Under the pieces are notes generated by a model. The model saw only the letters and a list, made by a program, of their open reading frames with translations, searched no databases and was not told the DNA's origin. From the NCBI RefSeq assembly GCF_021726475.1, contig NZ_JAKJRU010000009.1, positions 89,720-153,719 on the forward strand: DNA of 64,000 nt, read 5' to 3'. The position numbers and the translations under genes are program-made. The DNA is from Pseudomonas oligotrophica (GTDB lineage: Bacteria; Pseudomonadota; Gammaproteobacteria; Pseudomonadales; Pseudomonadaceae). Position 1 is the stretch's first letter, and every line of letters begins with the position of its first letter. Below, one piece after another: positions 44,138 through 56,658 of this stretch.

Positions 44138-44154
44138 CTTTAGCAAAACTAAAG
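44138..44154 (+). promoter_or_regulatory. LysR-type operator before tcuA
   Basis: CTTTAG-CAAAA-CTAAAG, a perfect 6-5-6 inverted repeat located 9 bases after the LysR gene stop and 106 bases before tcuA. It matches the site at 41896 in 15 of 17 positions. Confidence 0.65.
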
Positions 44155-44259
44155 ACCCTTTGCCGCCCGCCGCCTTTCGAGCCGTCGGCCCGCTCCCTAC
44201 AGTCGTGGTCAACCAGAGGGGAGGCCGGAGCGGCTCTCCTCGCCAGTGAGGAGAGGCTG

Positions 44260-45714
44260 ATGATCGATGTTCTTGTCGTGGGGGGTGGCAACGCCGCCCT
44301 GTGCGCCGCGCTGATGGCCCGCGAGGCCGGTGCCAGCGTGCTGCTGCTGGAGGCCTCGCCGCGCGAATGGCGCGGCGGCAATTCCCAGCACACGCGCAAC
44401 TTGCGCTGTATGCATGATGCGCCGCAGGACGTGCTGGTCGATGCCTACCCCGAGGAGGAGTACTGGCAGGACCTGCTGCGCGTCACCGGCGGCATCACCA
44501 ACGAGCGCCTGGCGCGCATCGCCATCCGCGCCTCGTCCACCTGTCGCGGCTGGATGCGCCGCCACGGCGTGCATTTCCAGCCGCCGCTGTCCGGCGCGCT
44601 GCATGTGGCGCGCACCAATGCCTTCTTCATGGGCGGCGGCAAGGCGCTGGTCAACGCCTACTACCGCAGCGCCGAGGCGCTCGGCGTGCAGGTCCGCTAC
44701 GACACGCCGGTCGAGTCGATCGAGATGGCCGGCGGCCGCTTCGTCGCCGCCCGGGTGCCGGCGCGCGAGGTGAATGGTCGCGCGTTGCCGGCCGAGCGCA
44801 TCGAGGCGCGCAGCTGCGTGCTCGCCGCCGGCGGCTTCGAGTCCAATCGCGAATGGCTGCGCGAGGCCTGGGGACAGAACGAGCGCGGCGAATGGCCGGC
44901 CGACAACTTCCTGATCCGCGGCACGCGCTTCAACCAGGGCGTGCTCTTGCGCAGCCTGCTCGAGACCGGTGCCGACGTGATCGGCGACCCGACCCAGGCG
45001 CACATGGTCGCCATCGACGCGCGCGCGCCGCTGTACGACGGCGGCATCTGCACGCGCATCGACTGCGTGTCGCTGGGCGTGGTGGTCAACCGCGAGGGGC
45101 GGCGCTTCTATGACGAAGGCGAGGATTTCTGGCCCAAACGCTACGCCATCTGGGGCCGCCTGGTGGCGCAGCAGCCGGGGCAGGTCGCCTATTCGATCAT
45201 CGACCAGAAGGCCATCGGCCGTTTCATGCCGCCGGTCTTCCCCGGCACCACCGCCAACAGCCTGGCCGAGCTGGCACGCAAGCTGGAACTGCCCGAGGCG
45301 GCCTTCGTCGAGACCGTCGAGGCCTACAACCGCGCCTGCCGGGTCGGTCAGTTCGACCACACCAGCCTGGACGACTGCCATACCGAGGGCGTCGAGCCGG
45401 CCAAGACCCACTGGGCGCGGCCGCTGGATACGCCGCCGTTCTACGGCTACGCGCTCAAGCCGGGGGTGACCTTCACCTACCTGGGGCTGAAGACCGACGA
45501 GAACGCCGCCGTGCATTTCGCCGGCAAGCCCTGCGCCAACCTGTTCGTCGCCGGCGAGATGATGGCCGGCAACGTGCTCGGCAAGGGCTACACCGCCGGG
45601 GTCGGCATGAGCATCGGCACCGCGTTCGGCCGCATCGCCGGCACCCGCGCCGCGGCCGCGGCCGGCCATCACATTTCCGCCGAGAACGAAGGACATGACC
45701 ATGCAGTTGCGTGA
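44260..45714 (+). CDS. tcuA: FAD-dependent tricarballylate dehydrogenase TcuA-like
   Basis: A 484-residue flavoprotein of the fumarate reductase/succinate dehydrogenase flavoprotein family. The FAD-binding N terminus is [23 protein letters not shown], with [20 protein letters not shown] nearby; the C-terminal FAD segment is [20 protein letters not shown]. TcuA oxidises tricarballylate to cis-aconitate. ATG 44260 overlaps a preceding TGA-like context with GAGAGG 5' of it. It overlaps tcuB by 20 bases, so the oxidoreductase and its electron carrier are made together. A different carboxylate substrate cannot be excluded, since the permease tcuC is absent. Confidence 0.85.
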   Translation: MIDVLVVGGGNAALCAALMAREAGASVLLLEASPREWRGGNSQHTRNLRCMHDAPQDVLVDAYPEEEYWQDLLRVTGGITNERLARIAIRASSTCRGWMRRHGVHFQPPLSGALHVARTNAFFMGGGKALVNAYYRSAEALGVQVRYDTPVESIEMAGGRFVAARVPAREVNGRALPAERIEARSCVLAAGGFESNREWLREAWGQNERGEWPADNFLIRGTRFNQGVLLRSLLETGADVIGDPTQAHMVAIDARAPLYDGGICTRIDCVSLGVVVNREGRRFYDEGEDFWPKRYAIWGRLVAQQPGQVAYSIIDQKAIGRFMPPVFPGTTANSLAELARKLELPEAAFVETVEAYNRACRVGQFDHTSLDDCHTEGVEPAKTHWARPLDTPPFYGYALKPGVTFTYLGLKTDENAAVHFAGKPCANLFVAGEMMAGNVLGKGYTAGVGMSIGTAFGRIAGTRAAAAAGHHISAENEGHDHAVA

Positions 45715-46882
45715 ACCCATCGCCGTGGATGCCGGCGCCCAGGGCGAGGCCTACCCGTTGATCCCGGTGCTCAGCGTCGCCGAGGCCGAAGTCGATCGCC
45801 AGATGCACATCTGCAATGCCTGCCGCTACTGCGAGGGCTTCTGCGCGGTGTTCCCGGCCATGACCCGGCGCCTGGAGTTCGCCAAGGCGGACATCCACTA
45901 CCTGGCCAACCTCTGCCACAACTGCGGCGCCTGCCTGCATGCCTGCCAGTACGCGGCGCCCCACGAGTTCGCCGTCAACGTGCCGCAGGCGATGGCCAAG
46001 GTGCGCGTCGACACCTACGCCGACTACGCCTGGCCGGCGGCGCTCGGCGCGCTGTACCGGCGCAACGGCCTGACCATGGCGCTGGCCAGCGCCGCCGGGC
46101 TGGCGCTGTTCCTGCTGCTGACCCTGCTGGTCAGCGGCACCCTGTTGCCCGGGCGCCTGGCCGGCGACTTCTACACGATCTTCCCGCACAACACCCTGGC
46201 ACTGATGTTCGGCGGCGCCTTCGGCTTCGCCGTGCTGGCGCTGGGTATCGGCGTGCGGCGTTTCTGGAAGGGCATCACCCCTGCCGAAGCCGAGGCCATC
46301 GCCACCGGCGCGGCGACCCTGGAAGCCACCGGCGCGGTGCTCAAGCTCAAGTACCTCGACGGTGGCCACGGCCAGGGCTGCAACAACGAGAGCGACCGCT
46401 TCACCCTCTGGCGGCGGCGCTTCCACCACCTGACCTTCTACGGCTTCATGCTCTGCTTCGCCGCCACCTGCGTCGCCACGCTGTACCACTACCTGCTCGG
46501 TGCCGCGGCGCCGTACCCGGTGCTCAGCCTGCCGGTGCTGCTCGGCATCGCCGGCGGCATCGGCCTGGTGATCGGCCCGGCTGGATTGCTCGTGCTCAAC
46601 CACCGCCGCGACCCGGCCCATGGCGACGTGGCCCAGCGGCCGATGGACCGCGGCTTCATCGCCCTGCTGCTGGCGATCAGCCTGACCGGCTTCGCCCTGC
46701 TGATCGGCCGCGACACCGGCGCCATGGCGATCCTGCTGGCGGTGCACCTGGGCGTGGTGATGGCCTTCTTCCTGACCATGCCCTATGGCAAATTCGCCCA
46801 TGGCGTCTTCCGCAGTGCCGCGCTGCTGAAATATTCGATCGAGAAGCGCCAGCCCGACCGGCTCAAGCTGGGCAGCGAGTGA
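45695..46882 (+). CDS. tcuB: Membrane iron-sulfur protein TcuB-like
   Basis: A 395-residue protein that reoxidises TcuA. The N-terminal half has two cysteine clusters, [17 protein letters not shown] (about 38-54) and [18 protein letters not shown] (about 73-90), for two [4Fe-4S] centres. The C-terminal half has about six membrane helices with several His (e.g. [19 protein letters not shown]) suited to haem binding, passing electrons to the quinone pool. ATG 45695; an in-frame ATG at 45701 is better spaced from AAGGA. It overlaps tcuA by 20 (or 14) bases and precedes a 2-hydroxyacid dehydrogenase gene by 31 bp. Confidence 0.88.
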   Translation: MTMQLREPIAVDAGAQGEAYPLIPVLSVAEAEVDRQMHICNACRYCEGFCAVFPAMTRRLEFAKADIHYLANLCHNCGACLHACQYAAPHEFAVNVPQAMAKVRVDTYADYAWPAALGALYRRNGLTMALASAAGLALFLLLTLLVSGTLLPGRLAGDFYTIFPHNTLALMFGGAFGFAVLALGIGVRRFWKGITPAEAEAIATGAATLEATGAVLKLKYLDGGHGQGCNNESDRFTLWRRRFHHLTFYGFMLCFAATCVATLYHYLLGAAAPYPVLSLPVLLGIAGGIGLVIGPAGLLVLNHRRDPAHGDVAQRPMDRGFIALLLAISLTGFALLIGRDTGAMAILLAVHLGVVMAFFLTMPYGKFAHGVFRSAALLKYSIEKRQPDRLKLGSE

Positions 46883-46913
46883 GGCCGGCTGGCCCGTGAC
46901 CCGAGGAGCGCCC

Positions 46914-47888
46914 ATGCATATCGTCATTCCCGATGACTACCAGAACGTGATCCGTTCGCTGGACTGCTTCGCCCTGCTCGACGGCCACCGCGTCAGCCTC
47001 TACCACGACGCCGAGCGCGACCCCGCGCGGCTGGCCGAACGCTTTGCCGAGGCCGACGCGCTGGTGCTGACCCGCGAGCGCACCTGCATCGACGCAGCGC
47101 TGCTGGCGCGGCTGCCGCGGCTCAGGCTGATCAGCCAGACCGGCAAGGTCGCCGGGCATATCGATGTCGCCGCCTGCACCCGCCACGGCGTGGCGGTGAT
47201 GGAAGGGCGCGGCTCGCCGATCGCGCCGGCGGAGCTGGCCTGGAGCCTGCTGCTGATGGCGCGTCGCCAGCTGCTGCCGGCGATCCAGGCGCTCTACGCC
47301 GGGCAATGGCAGGTCAACCTGGGCGATCGACTGTACGGCCAGACCCTGGGTATCTGGGGCTACGGCAAGATCGGCCAGCGCCTGGCGCGCTACGCGCAGG
47401 CGTTCGAGATGCCGGTGCTGGTGTGGGGCAGCCAGGGCTCCCGCGAGGCCGCCGAGCGCGACGGCCACCGCGCCGCGCCAAGCCGCGAGGCATTCTTCGC
47501 CGAGGCGGACGTGCTCAGCCTCAACCTGCGCCTGGTCGAGGCCACCCGGCACATCGTGACCGCCGCCGACCTGGCGCGGATGAAGCCGAGCGCGCTCTTG
47601 CTCAACATCAGCCGTGCCGAGCTAATCGCGCCGGGCGCGCTGCTCGACGCGCTCGACCGCGGCCGGCCCGGGTTCGCCGCGCTGGACGTGTTCGAGCAGG
47701 AACCGCTGGTCGACCCTGCGCACCCCTTGCTGCGTCACCCGCGGGTGCTGTGCACGCCACACCTGGGCTACGTCGAGCGCCAGGGCTACGAGCTGTACTT
47801 CGGCGATGCCTTCGCCAATGTGCGGGCCTTCTTCGCCGGCGAGCCCTGCAGCTTCGCCGATCCGCAGGTCCATGCCCGTCGCGGCTGA
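46914..47888 (+). CDS. D-isomer-specific 2-hydroxyacid dehydrogenase family protein
   Basis: A 324-residue NAD-dependent dehydrogenase of the phosphoglycerate dehydrogenase group. The Rossmann motif is LGIWGYGKIGQRLARYAQ (about 144-161); the catalytic residues are Arg (LLLNISRAELI), Glu (DVFEQEPLVD) and His (CTPHLGYVE). The substrate is unknown. It follows tcuB by 31 bp on the same strand and is probably co-transcribed, which is not part of the Salmonella tcuRABC operon and points to an extra step on a hydroxy- or keto-acid in this version. Start ATG 46914 follows GAGGAGCGCCC. Confidence 0.85.
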   Translation: MHIVIPDDYQNVIRSLDCFALLDGHRVSLYHDAERDPARLAERFAEADALVLTRERTCIDAALLARLPRLRLISQTGKVAGHIDVAACTRHGVAVMEGRGSPIAPAELAWSLLLMARRQLLPAIQALYAGQWQVNLGDRLYGQTLGIWGYGKIGQRLARYAQAFEMPVLVWGSQGSREAAERDGHRAAPSREAFFAEADVLSLNLRLVEATRHIVTAADLARMKPSALLLNISRAELIAPGALLDALDRGRPGFAALDVFEQEPLVDPAHPLLRHPRVLCTPHLGYVERQGYELYFGDAFANVRAFFAGEPCSFADPQVHARRG

Positions 47889-47894
47889 GGCGGT

Positions 47895-47912
47895 TGTCAG
47901 CTTTTCGCTACG
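47895..47912 (-). promoter_or_regulatory. PhhR/TyrR-like box before phhR
   Basis: Plus strand TGTCAG-CTTTTC-GCTACG, one base different from hpd box 1 (30575) and followed in both by CCTGG. Lies 98 bases before the phhR start, consistent with autoregulation. Confidence 0.6.
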
Positions 47913-47958
47913 CCTGGGTTGCAACGGCGCGGCAGGGCGCTTGTCGAAGCGCCAGGCT

Positions 47959-47974
47959 GTCAACTAGGGTTGAC
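47959..47974 (+). promoter_or_regulatory. Inverted repeat in phhR leader region
   Basis: GTCAAC-TAGG-GTTGAC, a perfect 6-bp inverted repeat 36 bases before the phhR start codon. It could be an operator for another factor or overlap the promoter; no assignment is made. Confidence 0.35.
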
Positions 47975-48009
47975 GCCTGTGGCCGATAACGACAAGAAGG
48001 TTGCCTCCC

Positions 48010-49581
<1,572 letters not shown>

Positions 49582-51999
49582 CCAGCGAATCCAGGTCGAT
49601 GGGTTTTTGCAGATGCTGGTCGAAGCCGGCGGCGCGGGCCTGCTCCAGGTCCTCGCGCGCCGCGTAGCCGCTCAGGGCGATGGCCGGGGTGTCGCGGTTG
49701 GTGGCCTGCGCGCGGATCGCCGCGATCATCCGGTGGCCGTCCATGCAGGGCATGCCAAGGTCCGAGACGATCACGTCGTAGCGTTGCCGCGCGGCCAGCT
49801 CCACGGCCTCGGCACCGCTGCGCGCGGTGTCCACGCTGGCGCCTTCGCTGGCCAGCAGGTCGTCGAGCATTTCCAGCACGTCCGGCGAGTCGTCCACCAG
49901 CAGGATGCGCAGCCCGTCGAGGTCGCCCGGGCTAGCAGGGGCCGCGTCGTCGGCCAGCTCCAGCTGGGTCTGCAGGTGCAGCGGCAGCCAGACGCTGAAG
50001 CGCGCACCCTGGCCGGGACCGTCGGAATGCGCCTCGATGCGGCCGTGGTGCAGCTCGACCAGTTGCTGCACCAGCGCCAGGCCGATGCCCAGGCCATGGC
50101 GCGCGCGCGGGCTGTGCGGCGTCTCCGCCTGGCCGAACAGTTCGAAGACCCGCGGCAGGAAATCCGCGCTGATGCCCTGGCCGGTGTCGCTCACCTCGAG
50201 CCGCGCCAGCTCGCCCTCGCGGCGCAGCACCAGGCTGATGTGCCCGCCGGCGGGGGTGAACTTCCAGGCGTTGTTCAGCAGGTTCCAGACGATCTGCTCC
50301 AGCCGCGTGGGGTCGGCCTCGACGTACAGCGGCTCGTCGTCGTGCTGGCTGTCGAAGGTCACGCCTTCGCCCTGCGCCAGCGGCCGGAACACCGCCTCGA
50401 GACCTTCGAGCAGCTCCTGGTAGTGCAGCGTGGTGAAGTGCAGCTTGAGCTTGCCGGTGCGCAGGCGCGACACGTCCATCAGGTCGTCGATGATCCGCGA
50501 CTGGCTGCGCACCGCGGCCTGGATGCCGCGCGCCGCCTTGCTCAGCGCCGCCGACTGCCTGACCTCCGGCGCGCGGATCAGCAGGTCGCTGTTGAGCTGG
50601 ATGAGGTTCAGCGGGTGCTTGAGCTCGTGGGACAGCACGGCGAAGAACTGGTCCTTCTGCTGGCTGGAGGCCTGGGCCTGTTCCAGCTGGTCGGCCTGGG
50701 CGCTGCTCTGGCGCTTCTGCTCGGTGAGGTCGCGGGCGATCTTGGCGAAGCCCAGCAGGCGATCGCCGTCGATCAGCGGATTGACCAGCCCGCTGAGGTA
50801 GATCTGCTCGCCATCGGCGCGCACGTGCCAGCGCTCGTCCGAGGCTGAACCGGCGCTCAGCGCGCGCTTGCGCTCCTTGAGCGCGATCTGCAGGTGGCGG
50901 TCCTCCTCGCTGTAGATGCGCTCGATCGGCTCGCCGAGCATGTCCTGCTCGCTGAAGCCGAAAATGCGCTCGGCGGCGCCGTTCCAGCTGGTCACCCGGC
51001 CCTCGGGGTCGGTGGTGATGATGGCGAAGCCGCGGGTGCTCTGGGCCAGCAGGCGCATGTGCGTCTGGCCGGCGCGGGCGCGCTGTTCGGCCAGGTGCTG
51101 CTCGCTGATGTCGAGCAGGCAGAGCACCGCGCCGGCGAGGCGGTCGCCGCGACGGTAGGGCGACAGCCGCACCCGGTACCAGCGCGCGTCGCGCCCGGGC
51201 ACCTCGCGCTCGCGCGCATGGCCGCGGCCGGCCTGGCGCAGGTCGGTGAGCAGCTCGGGGTAGTCGAGCAGGCGGGCCAGGGCCTCCAGTGCCTGCTCGA
51301 CGGGCTCGTCGAGCCCGAGCAGCTGGCGCAGTGGCGCGGTGCCGGTGCGCGGCCGCAGCTGCTCGTCGACGAAGAGCGCGGCGACCTCGCTGGCGGCGAC
51401 CAGGTTGTGCAGGTCGTCGGCGGCCTGGTCGGTGGCGCCGGCCCGGGCCGGCAGGCGCTCGCGAGGCGCGTGCAGCTCGCCGGCAGGCGGCGCCTGGTGC
51501 CTGCCGCGCAGCTCATCGAACAGCACCAGCAGGTAGTCCTGGCCCTGCTCGCTGCGCACCGCGCGTACCGCGGCGACGACGCTGGCGGGCGTGCCGTCGT
51601 GCTCGAACGGCAGCGGCGGGGTCTCGACGCTCGCGCCGCTGCGTGCAGCCTCCAGCAGGGCTTCTTGCAGTTCGGCTCGCCACTCGGGCCGCACCCGGTG
51701 CACCAACTGTTGCGTGGACTCGTCGAGCGCCGCAAGCAGGTACTGCCCGGCATGCTCGCTCATGTGCAGGATGTTGCCCTCGCGGTCGACCAGCACGCTC
51801 GCCGGCGCATGGCGGCACAGCGCCACGCGATGCAGCTCGGCCTCCCGCGGTCGTTCGTCAGGTACCGCGGAGCGGTCGCCGTTGCGGCCGCTCTTGGTGG
51901 GGGCGCTGCACATCGACCGAGGTCCTCTCTGTCTGGGCATGTGAGTTAGGGACAGCGGGCGAGGGGGGCGAATTTCCGCCGTCCATCGAATCGCTGCGC

Positions 52000-53376
<1,377 letters not shown>

Positions 53377-53406
53377 GGCGGGCTCCGGCTGGGATTTGCC
53401 TTGAGC

Positions 53407-54375
53407 CTAGCGCGTCCGGCTGGCTGCCGATACCGGGCCGGCCGCCGGCTGCCAGGGGTTGGCTTCCAGGCTGTTGTGCACCGCGGTGGCGCCCTGGGCG
53501 GCATGGCCGATGGCCACGCTCATCTGCTTGAGGCCGGCGACCACGTCGCCCAGCGCATAGAGCCCGGGTATGGAGGTCTGCTGGTGGGCGTCGACCAGCA
53601 GCGCGCCGCTCTCGTCGCAGGCCGCGCCCAGGGCCCGGGCCACCTCCGAGCGCATGCGCGCGCCGAGGCAGGGGTAGAGGATGTCGAAGCGGTGCCGCGC
53701 GCCGCCGCGGGTGCTGACCTCGATGCCGTCGTCCAGCGGGTGCAGCCGTTCGACGTCGTCGAACAGCAGGTGGATGTCGTAGTGCCGGGCCAGCTGCAGC
53801 GCGGCATCGCGGGCCGGCTGGTCGCCGCCCGGGGCGATCACCGTCACCCGGTCGCTGAAGGTGCGCAGGAACGCCGCGTGGCCGATGGCGCACTCGGCCT
53901 CGCCGTACACCGCGACGTTGTCGCCGTCGACCTCGTAGCCGTCGCAGATCGCACACAGGCGCAGGTGCCCGCGGGCGATCGCCGCCTGCGGGTCGTCCAT
54001 CGTCGGCAGCTCGTCCTCGATGCCGGTGGCGAGGATGACGCGCCGGGCGATGCGGCTCTGGCCGTCGAACGCCACGCGAAAGCCCAGCGCGTGCGGCTCG
54101 ATGCGCTCGACCCGGCCGTCCAGCAGTTCGGCGCCGTAGCCCCGTGCCTGCTCGCGCAGGCGGGCCAGCAGGTCGTTGCCGGAGATTCCCGGCGGGAAGC
54201 CCGGGTAGTTGCGCGAGCGCGGGATCAGCGAGGCGCGGCTGCAACCGGCGTCGACGACCAGGCAGCTGCGGCGGAAACGCGCGAGATAGAGCGCTGCGGT
54301 CAGGCCGGCGGGGCCGCCGCCGACGATCAGGCAGTCGAGATCGGCGCGCTGGCCTGGGTGGTCGGGCAGATTCAT
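53407..54375 (-). CDS. Thioredoxin reductase-like FAD oxidoreductase
   Basis: A 322-residue two-dinucleotide-domain flavoprotein. FAD motif [17 protein letters not shown] (16-32); a Cys141-Ala-Ile-Cys144 pair in [13 protein letters not shown], where thioredoxin reductases have CATC; C-terminal FAD motif [18 protein letters not shown]. The NAD(P)H motif region reads [17 protein letters not shown], lacking the usual GGGDSA glycines, so the pyridine nucleotide site is atypical. No thioredoxin gene is adjacent. It precedes the serine dehydratase gene by 30 bp. Confidence 0.82.
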   Translation of the reverse strand: MNLPDHPGQRADLDCLIVGGGPAGLTAALYLARFRRSCLVVDAGCSRASLIPRSRNYPGFPPGISGNDLLARLREQARGYGAELLDGRVERIEPHALGFRVAFDGQSRIARRVILATGIEDELPTMDDPQAAIARGHLRLCAICDGYEVDGDNVAVYGEAECAIGHAAFLRTFSDRVTVIAPGGDQPARDAALQLARHYDIHLLFDDVERLHPLDDGIEVSTRGGARHRFDILYPCLGARMRSEVARALGAACDESGALLVDAHQQTSIPGLYALGDVVAGLKQMSVAIGHAAQGATAVHNSLEANPWQPAAGPVSAASRTR

Positions 54376-54673
54376 CGGGACGGCGGAGCCTCGTACGCGG
54401 AAAACCCCTCAGTAGAAGTGTGAAGACCGGCAGAAGTTCGCCGGCCATGCCCGAGCGAGATTGTCGGAAATGAGCGATCGGTCAGGTTTTTCGAGTTGTC
54501 CTGCGCCGGACGATCGCCAAGACTGCACGCCCCGCGCCCGGCCGAGTCGTCTGCGTCGGGCATTCCAACAGGCCGGCGGCAGCCCCGCGCTGCACACGAA
54601 GGCCGCCAGTACAGCCAATCATCCTTGCCGGACGCGCTCACGCGCGCGCCCGGTCTTTTGCCTTGGGGGCCCT

Positions 54674-55669
54674 ATGTTCAAGTCCTGCGTCATGGCGGCG
54701 GTCGCTGCCTTCACTCTCCTGGCCGGCCCGGCCGTGGCGGCCGGGGAGTCGCCGATCGTCATCCGGTTCGCCCACGTGGTGGCCGACGACACGCCCAAGG
54801 GCAAGGGCGCGCTGCTGTTGCAGAAGCTGGTGCACGAGCGCCTGCCCGGCCGGGTGAAGGTCGAGGTCTACCCCAATTCCAGCCTGGTCGGCGACGCCGA
54901 CGAGATGCAGGCGCTGCTCGACAACAAGGTGCAGCTGCTGGCGCCCTCGCTGTCGAAGTTCGACAAGTACACCCGCCAGCTGCAGGTGTTCGACCTGCCG
55001 TTCATGTTCGACGACCAGGCCGCGGTGGACCGCTTCCAGAAGCGCGAGAAGAGCCGCGAGCTGCTGCGCTCGATGGCCGGCCACGGCATCTACGGGCTGG
55101 CCTACTGGAACAACGGGCTCAAGCAGCTCTCGGCGACCAAGGCCCTGCACGGCCCGGGCGACGCCGCCGGCCTGGCCTTCCGCGTGCAGCCGTCGAAGGT
55201 GCTCGAGGCGCAGTTCGAGGCGGTCGGCGCCAAGCCGGTGCGCCTGCCGTTCGGCGAGGTGTTCAAGGCGCTGCAGGCTGGCACGGTGCAGGGCGCGGAG
55301 AACCCCTGGTCGAACATCGCCAGCCAGAACATGCACAAGGTCCAGCCGTATATCACCGAGAGCAACCACGGGGTGCTGGCCTACATGCTGGTGACCAACG
55401 CCGAGTTCTGGCGCAGCGTGCCCTTCGCGATCCGTTCCGAGCTGGAGGGCATCATCCTCGAGGTTACCCAGGTGGTGAACCGCGAGGCCGAGGCACTCAA
55501 CCAGCGCGACCGCGAGCGCATCCTGGCCAGTGGCAGCAGCAAACTGATCAGCCTCGGCGATGCCGAGCGCCAGGCCTGGCGCGAGAAGATGCTGCCGTTG
55601 TGGAAGGCCTACGAGGCGGAGATCGGCGCCGACGTGATCCGCGCCGCGCAGATCGTCAACCGCCGCTGA
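54674..55669 (+). CDS. TRAP transporter solute-binding protein (DctP family)
   Basis: A 331-residue periplasmic binding protein for carboxylates. Signal peptide MFKSCVMAAVAAFTLLAGPAVAA, then VIRFAHVVADDTPKGKGALL and the ligand-contact segment AGLAFRVQPSKVLEAQFEAV with the conserved Arg, and TVQGAENPWSNIASQ. Members bind C4-dicarboxylates. No DctQ or DctM membrane gene follows; the next gene is a DUF488 gene on the other strand, so the receptor is an orphan. A 298-bp region separates its ATG from the divergent flavoprotein gene; no clear promoter element was read there. Confidence 0.88.
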   Translation: MFKSCVMAAVAAFTLLAGPAVAAGESPIVIRFAHVVADDTPKGKGALLLQKLVHERLPGRVKVEVYPNSSLVGDADEMQALLDNKVQLLAPSLSKFDKYTRQLQVFDLPFMFDDQAAVDRFQKREKSRELLRSMAGHGIYGLAYWNNGLKQLSATKALHGPGDAAGLAFRVQPSKVLEAQFEAVGAKPVRLPFGEVFKALQAGTVQGAENPWSNIASQNMHKVQPYITESNHGVLAYMLVTNAEFWRSVPFAIRSELEGIILEVTQVVNREAEALNQRDRERILASGSSKLISLGDAERQAWREKMLPLWKAYEAEIGADVIRAAQIVNRR

Positions 55670-55726
55670 GGCGCTGCGACCCGGCCGGGTGCGCGGCGGC
55701 GCCCGGCCAGCGGTGTGCGGCGCAGC

Positions 55727-56122
55727 CTACGTCTTGCCGGCCAGGCAGGTCGGCGAGTTCGGTTCGGCCTGGCGCTCGAGCGCTTCCTCCAGCCATTCGG
55801 CCAATACCTGCGCGTTGTTCTGCTGTTCGTCGCGGGCCGCGTAGACCAGCGTCAGCACGCCGTTCTGCGCCGGCTCCAGCAGCGCCCACCAGTGCTCGGG
55901 ATGCGCCGCGAGTTCGCTGCGATAGCGCTGGCGAAAGGTCGCGAAATCCACTTCGCCGCCCTTGAACGCACGGCGCAGCGGCGTCGAGGGCGCGACCTCG
56001 CGCCGCCATTCACTCAGCATCAGGCTTTCCTTGCGGCAGTTGCGCGGCCACAGGCGATCGACCAGCACACGCTGGCCATCGGCGGGTGTCGGCGGGTCGT
56101 AGGCGCGGCGGCATTGGATCAT
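55727..56122 (-). CDS. DUF488 family protein
   Basis: A 131-residue DUF488 protein: MIQCRRAYDPPTPADGQRVL, then VDRLWPRNCRKESLMLSEWR and a C-terminal LTLVYAARDEQQNNAQVL. Function unknown in this family. ATG 56122; an upstream in-frame ATG at 56170 would add residues encoded by the AT-rich region and is unlikely. Convergent with the TRAP receptor gene and divergent from the glycine-zipper gene across a strikingly AT-rich stretch. Confidence 0.82.
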   Translation of the reverse strand: MIQCRRAYDPPTPADGQRVLVDRLWPRNCRKESLMLSEWRREVAPSTPLRRAFKGGEVDFATFRQRYRSELAAHPEHWWALLEPAQNGVLTLVYAARDEQQNNAQVLAEWLEEALERQAEPNSPTCLAGKT

Positions 56123-56129
56123 GGGCAGC

Positions 56130-56300
56130 CTCTTCGCTGGGGTAATAGTGACTATGGTTATAGAGACCATATATATAGGTAATTATTACTTTTCTTGTTC
56201 GGGTTTAATTTACCTTTATTTCGTTAACTCTTTGAAAAGAAAGCCCATAAAAGGCGGCACGATTCATGACTGCTCTACCCGTGCAATGTCACACACTCTA
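56130..56300. promoter_or_regulatory. AT-rich divergent promoter region
   Basis: Compositional outlier: from about 56150 to 56260 the sequence is mostly A/T (ATATATATAGGTAATTATTA, TTTAATTTACCTTTATTTCG) in an otherwise very GC-rich window. It contains the inverted repeat TATGGT-N7-ACCATA at 56153-56171. Several -10-like hexamers are possible, so no single promoter is called. Such AT islands often attract H-NS-type (MvaT) silencers in pseudomonads. Confidence 0.6.
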
Positions 56301-56310
56301 GGAGCATGAA

Positions 56311-56658
56311 ATGAAAAAGGCGATGGCAGTGGTACTGGGTACGATGCTGGCGGTTGGTGCGGCGAATGCCGACGAGATCCTCGAGGTGCGCCGCGACACC
56401 ATGGTCGGCGGCGGCTTCGGCGGGCTCAGCGGCTTCATGCTCGGCGCGGTGGCCGGGCCGATCGGCGCGCTGGTCGGCGGCGGGCTGGGCTACCTGGCCG
56501 GGCAGGGCGTGCAGCAGGGCGCGGGCCTGGAGCAGACGCTCTACGTGGTGCGCCGCGAGGACGGCAGCATCGACCGCATCCGCAGCTCCGACGGCGGCTT
56601 CCTGGTTGGCCAGCAGATCCGCCGCGACGACGGGCATGTCACGGCGATGCAGCCCTGA
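56311..56658 (+). CDS. Glycine-zipper envelope protein
   Basis: A 115-residue secreted protein: signal peptide MKKAMAVVLGTMLAVGAANA, then a Gly-rich double hydrophobic segment (VGGGFGGLSGFMLGAVAGPI and GALVGGGLGYLAGQG) that fits the glycine-zipper 2TM family, and a polar C terminus. Outer membrane or periplasmic location is likely. ATG 56311 has GGAG six bases upstream; the ATG at 56306 is followed at once by a stop. It is driven from the AT-rich region, which may make it conditionally silenced. Confidence 0.75.
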   Translation: MKKAMAVVLGTMLAVGAANADEILEVRRDTMVGGGFGGLSGFMLGAVAGPIGALVGGGLGYLAGQGVQQGAGLEQTLYVVRREDGSIDRIRSSDGGFLVGQQIRRDDGHVTAMQP

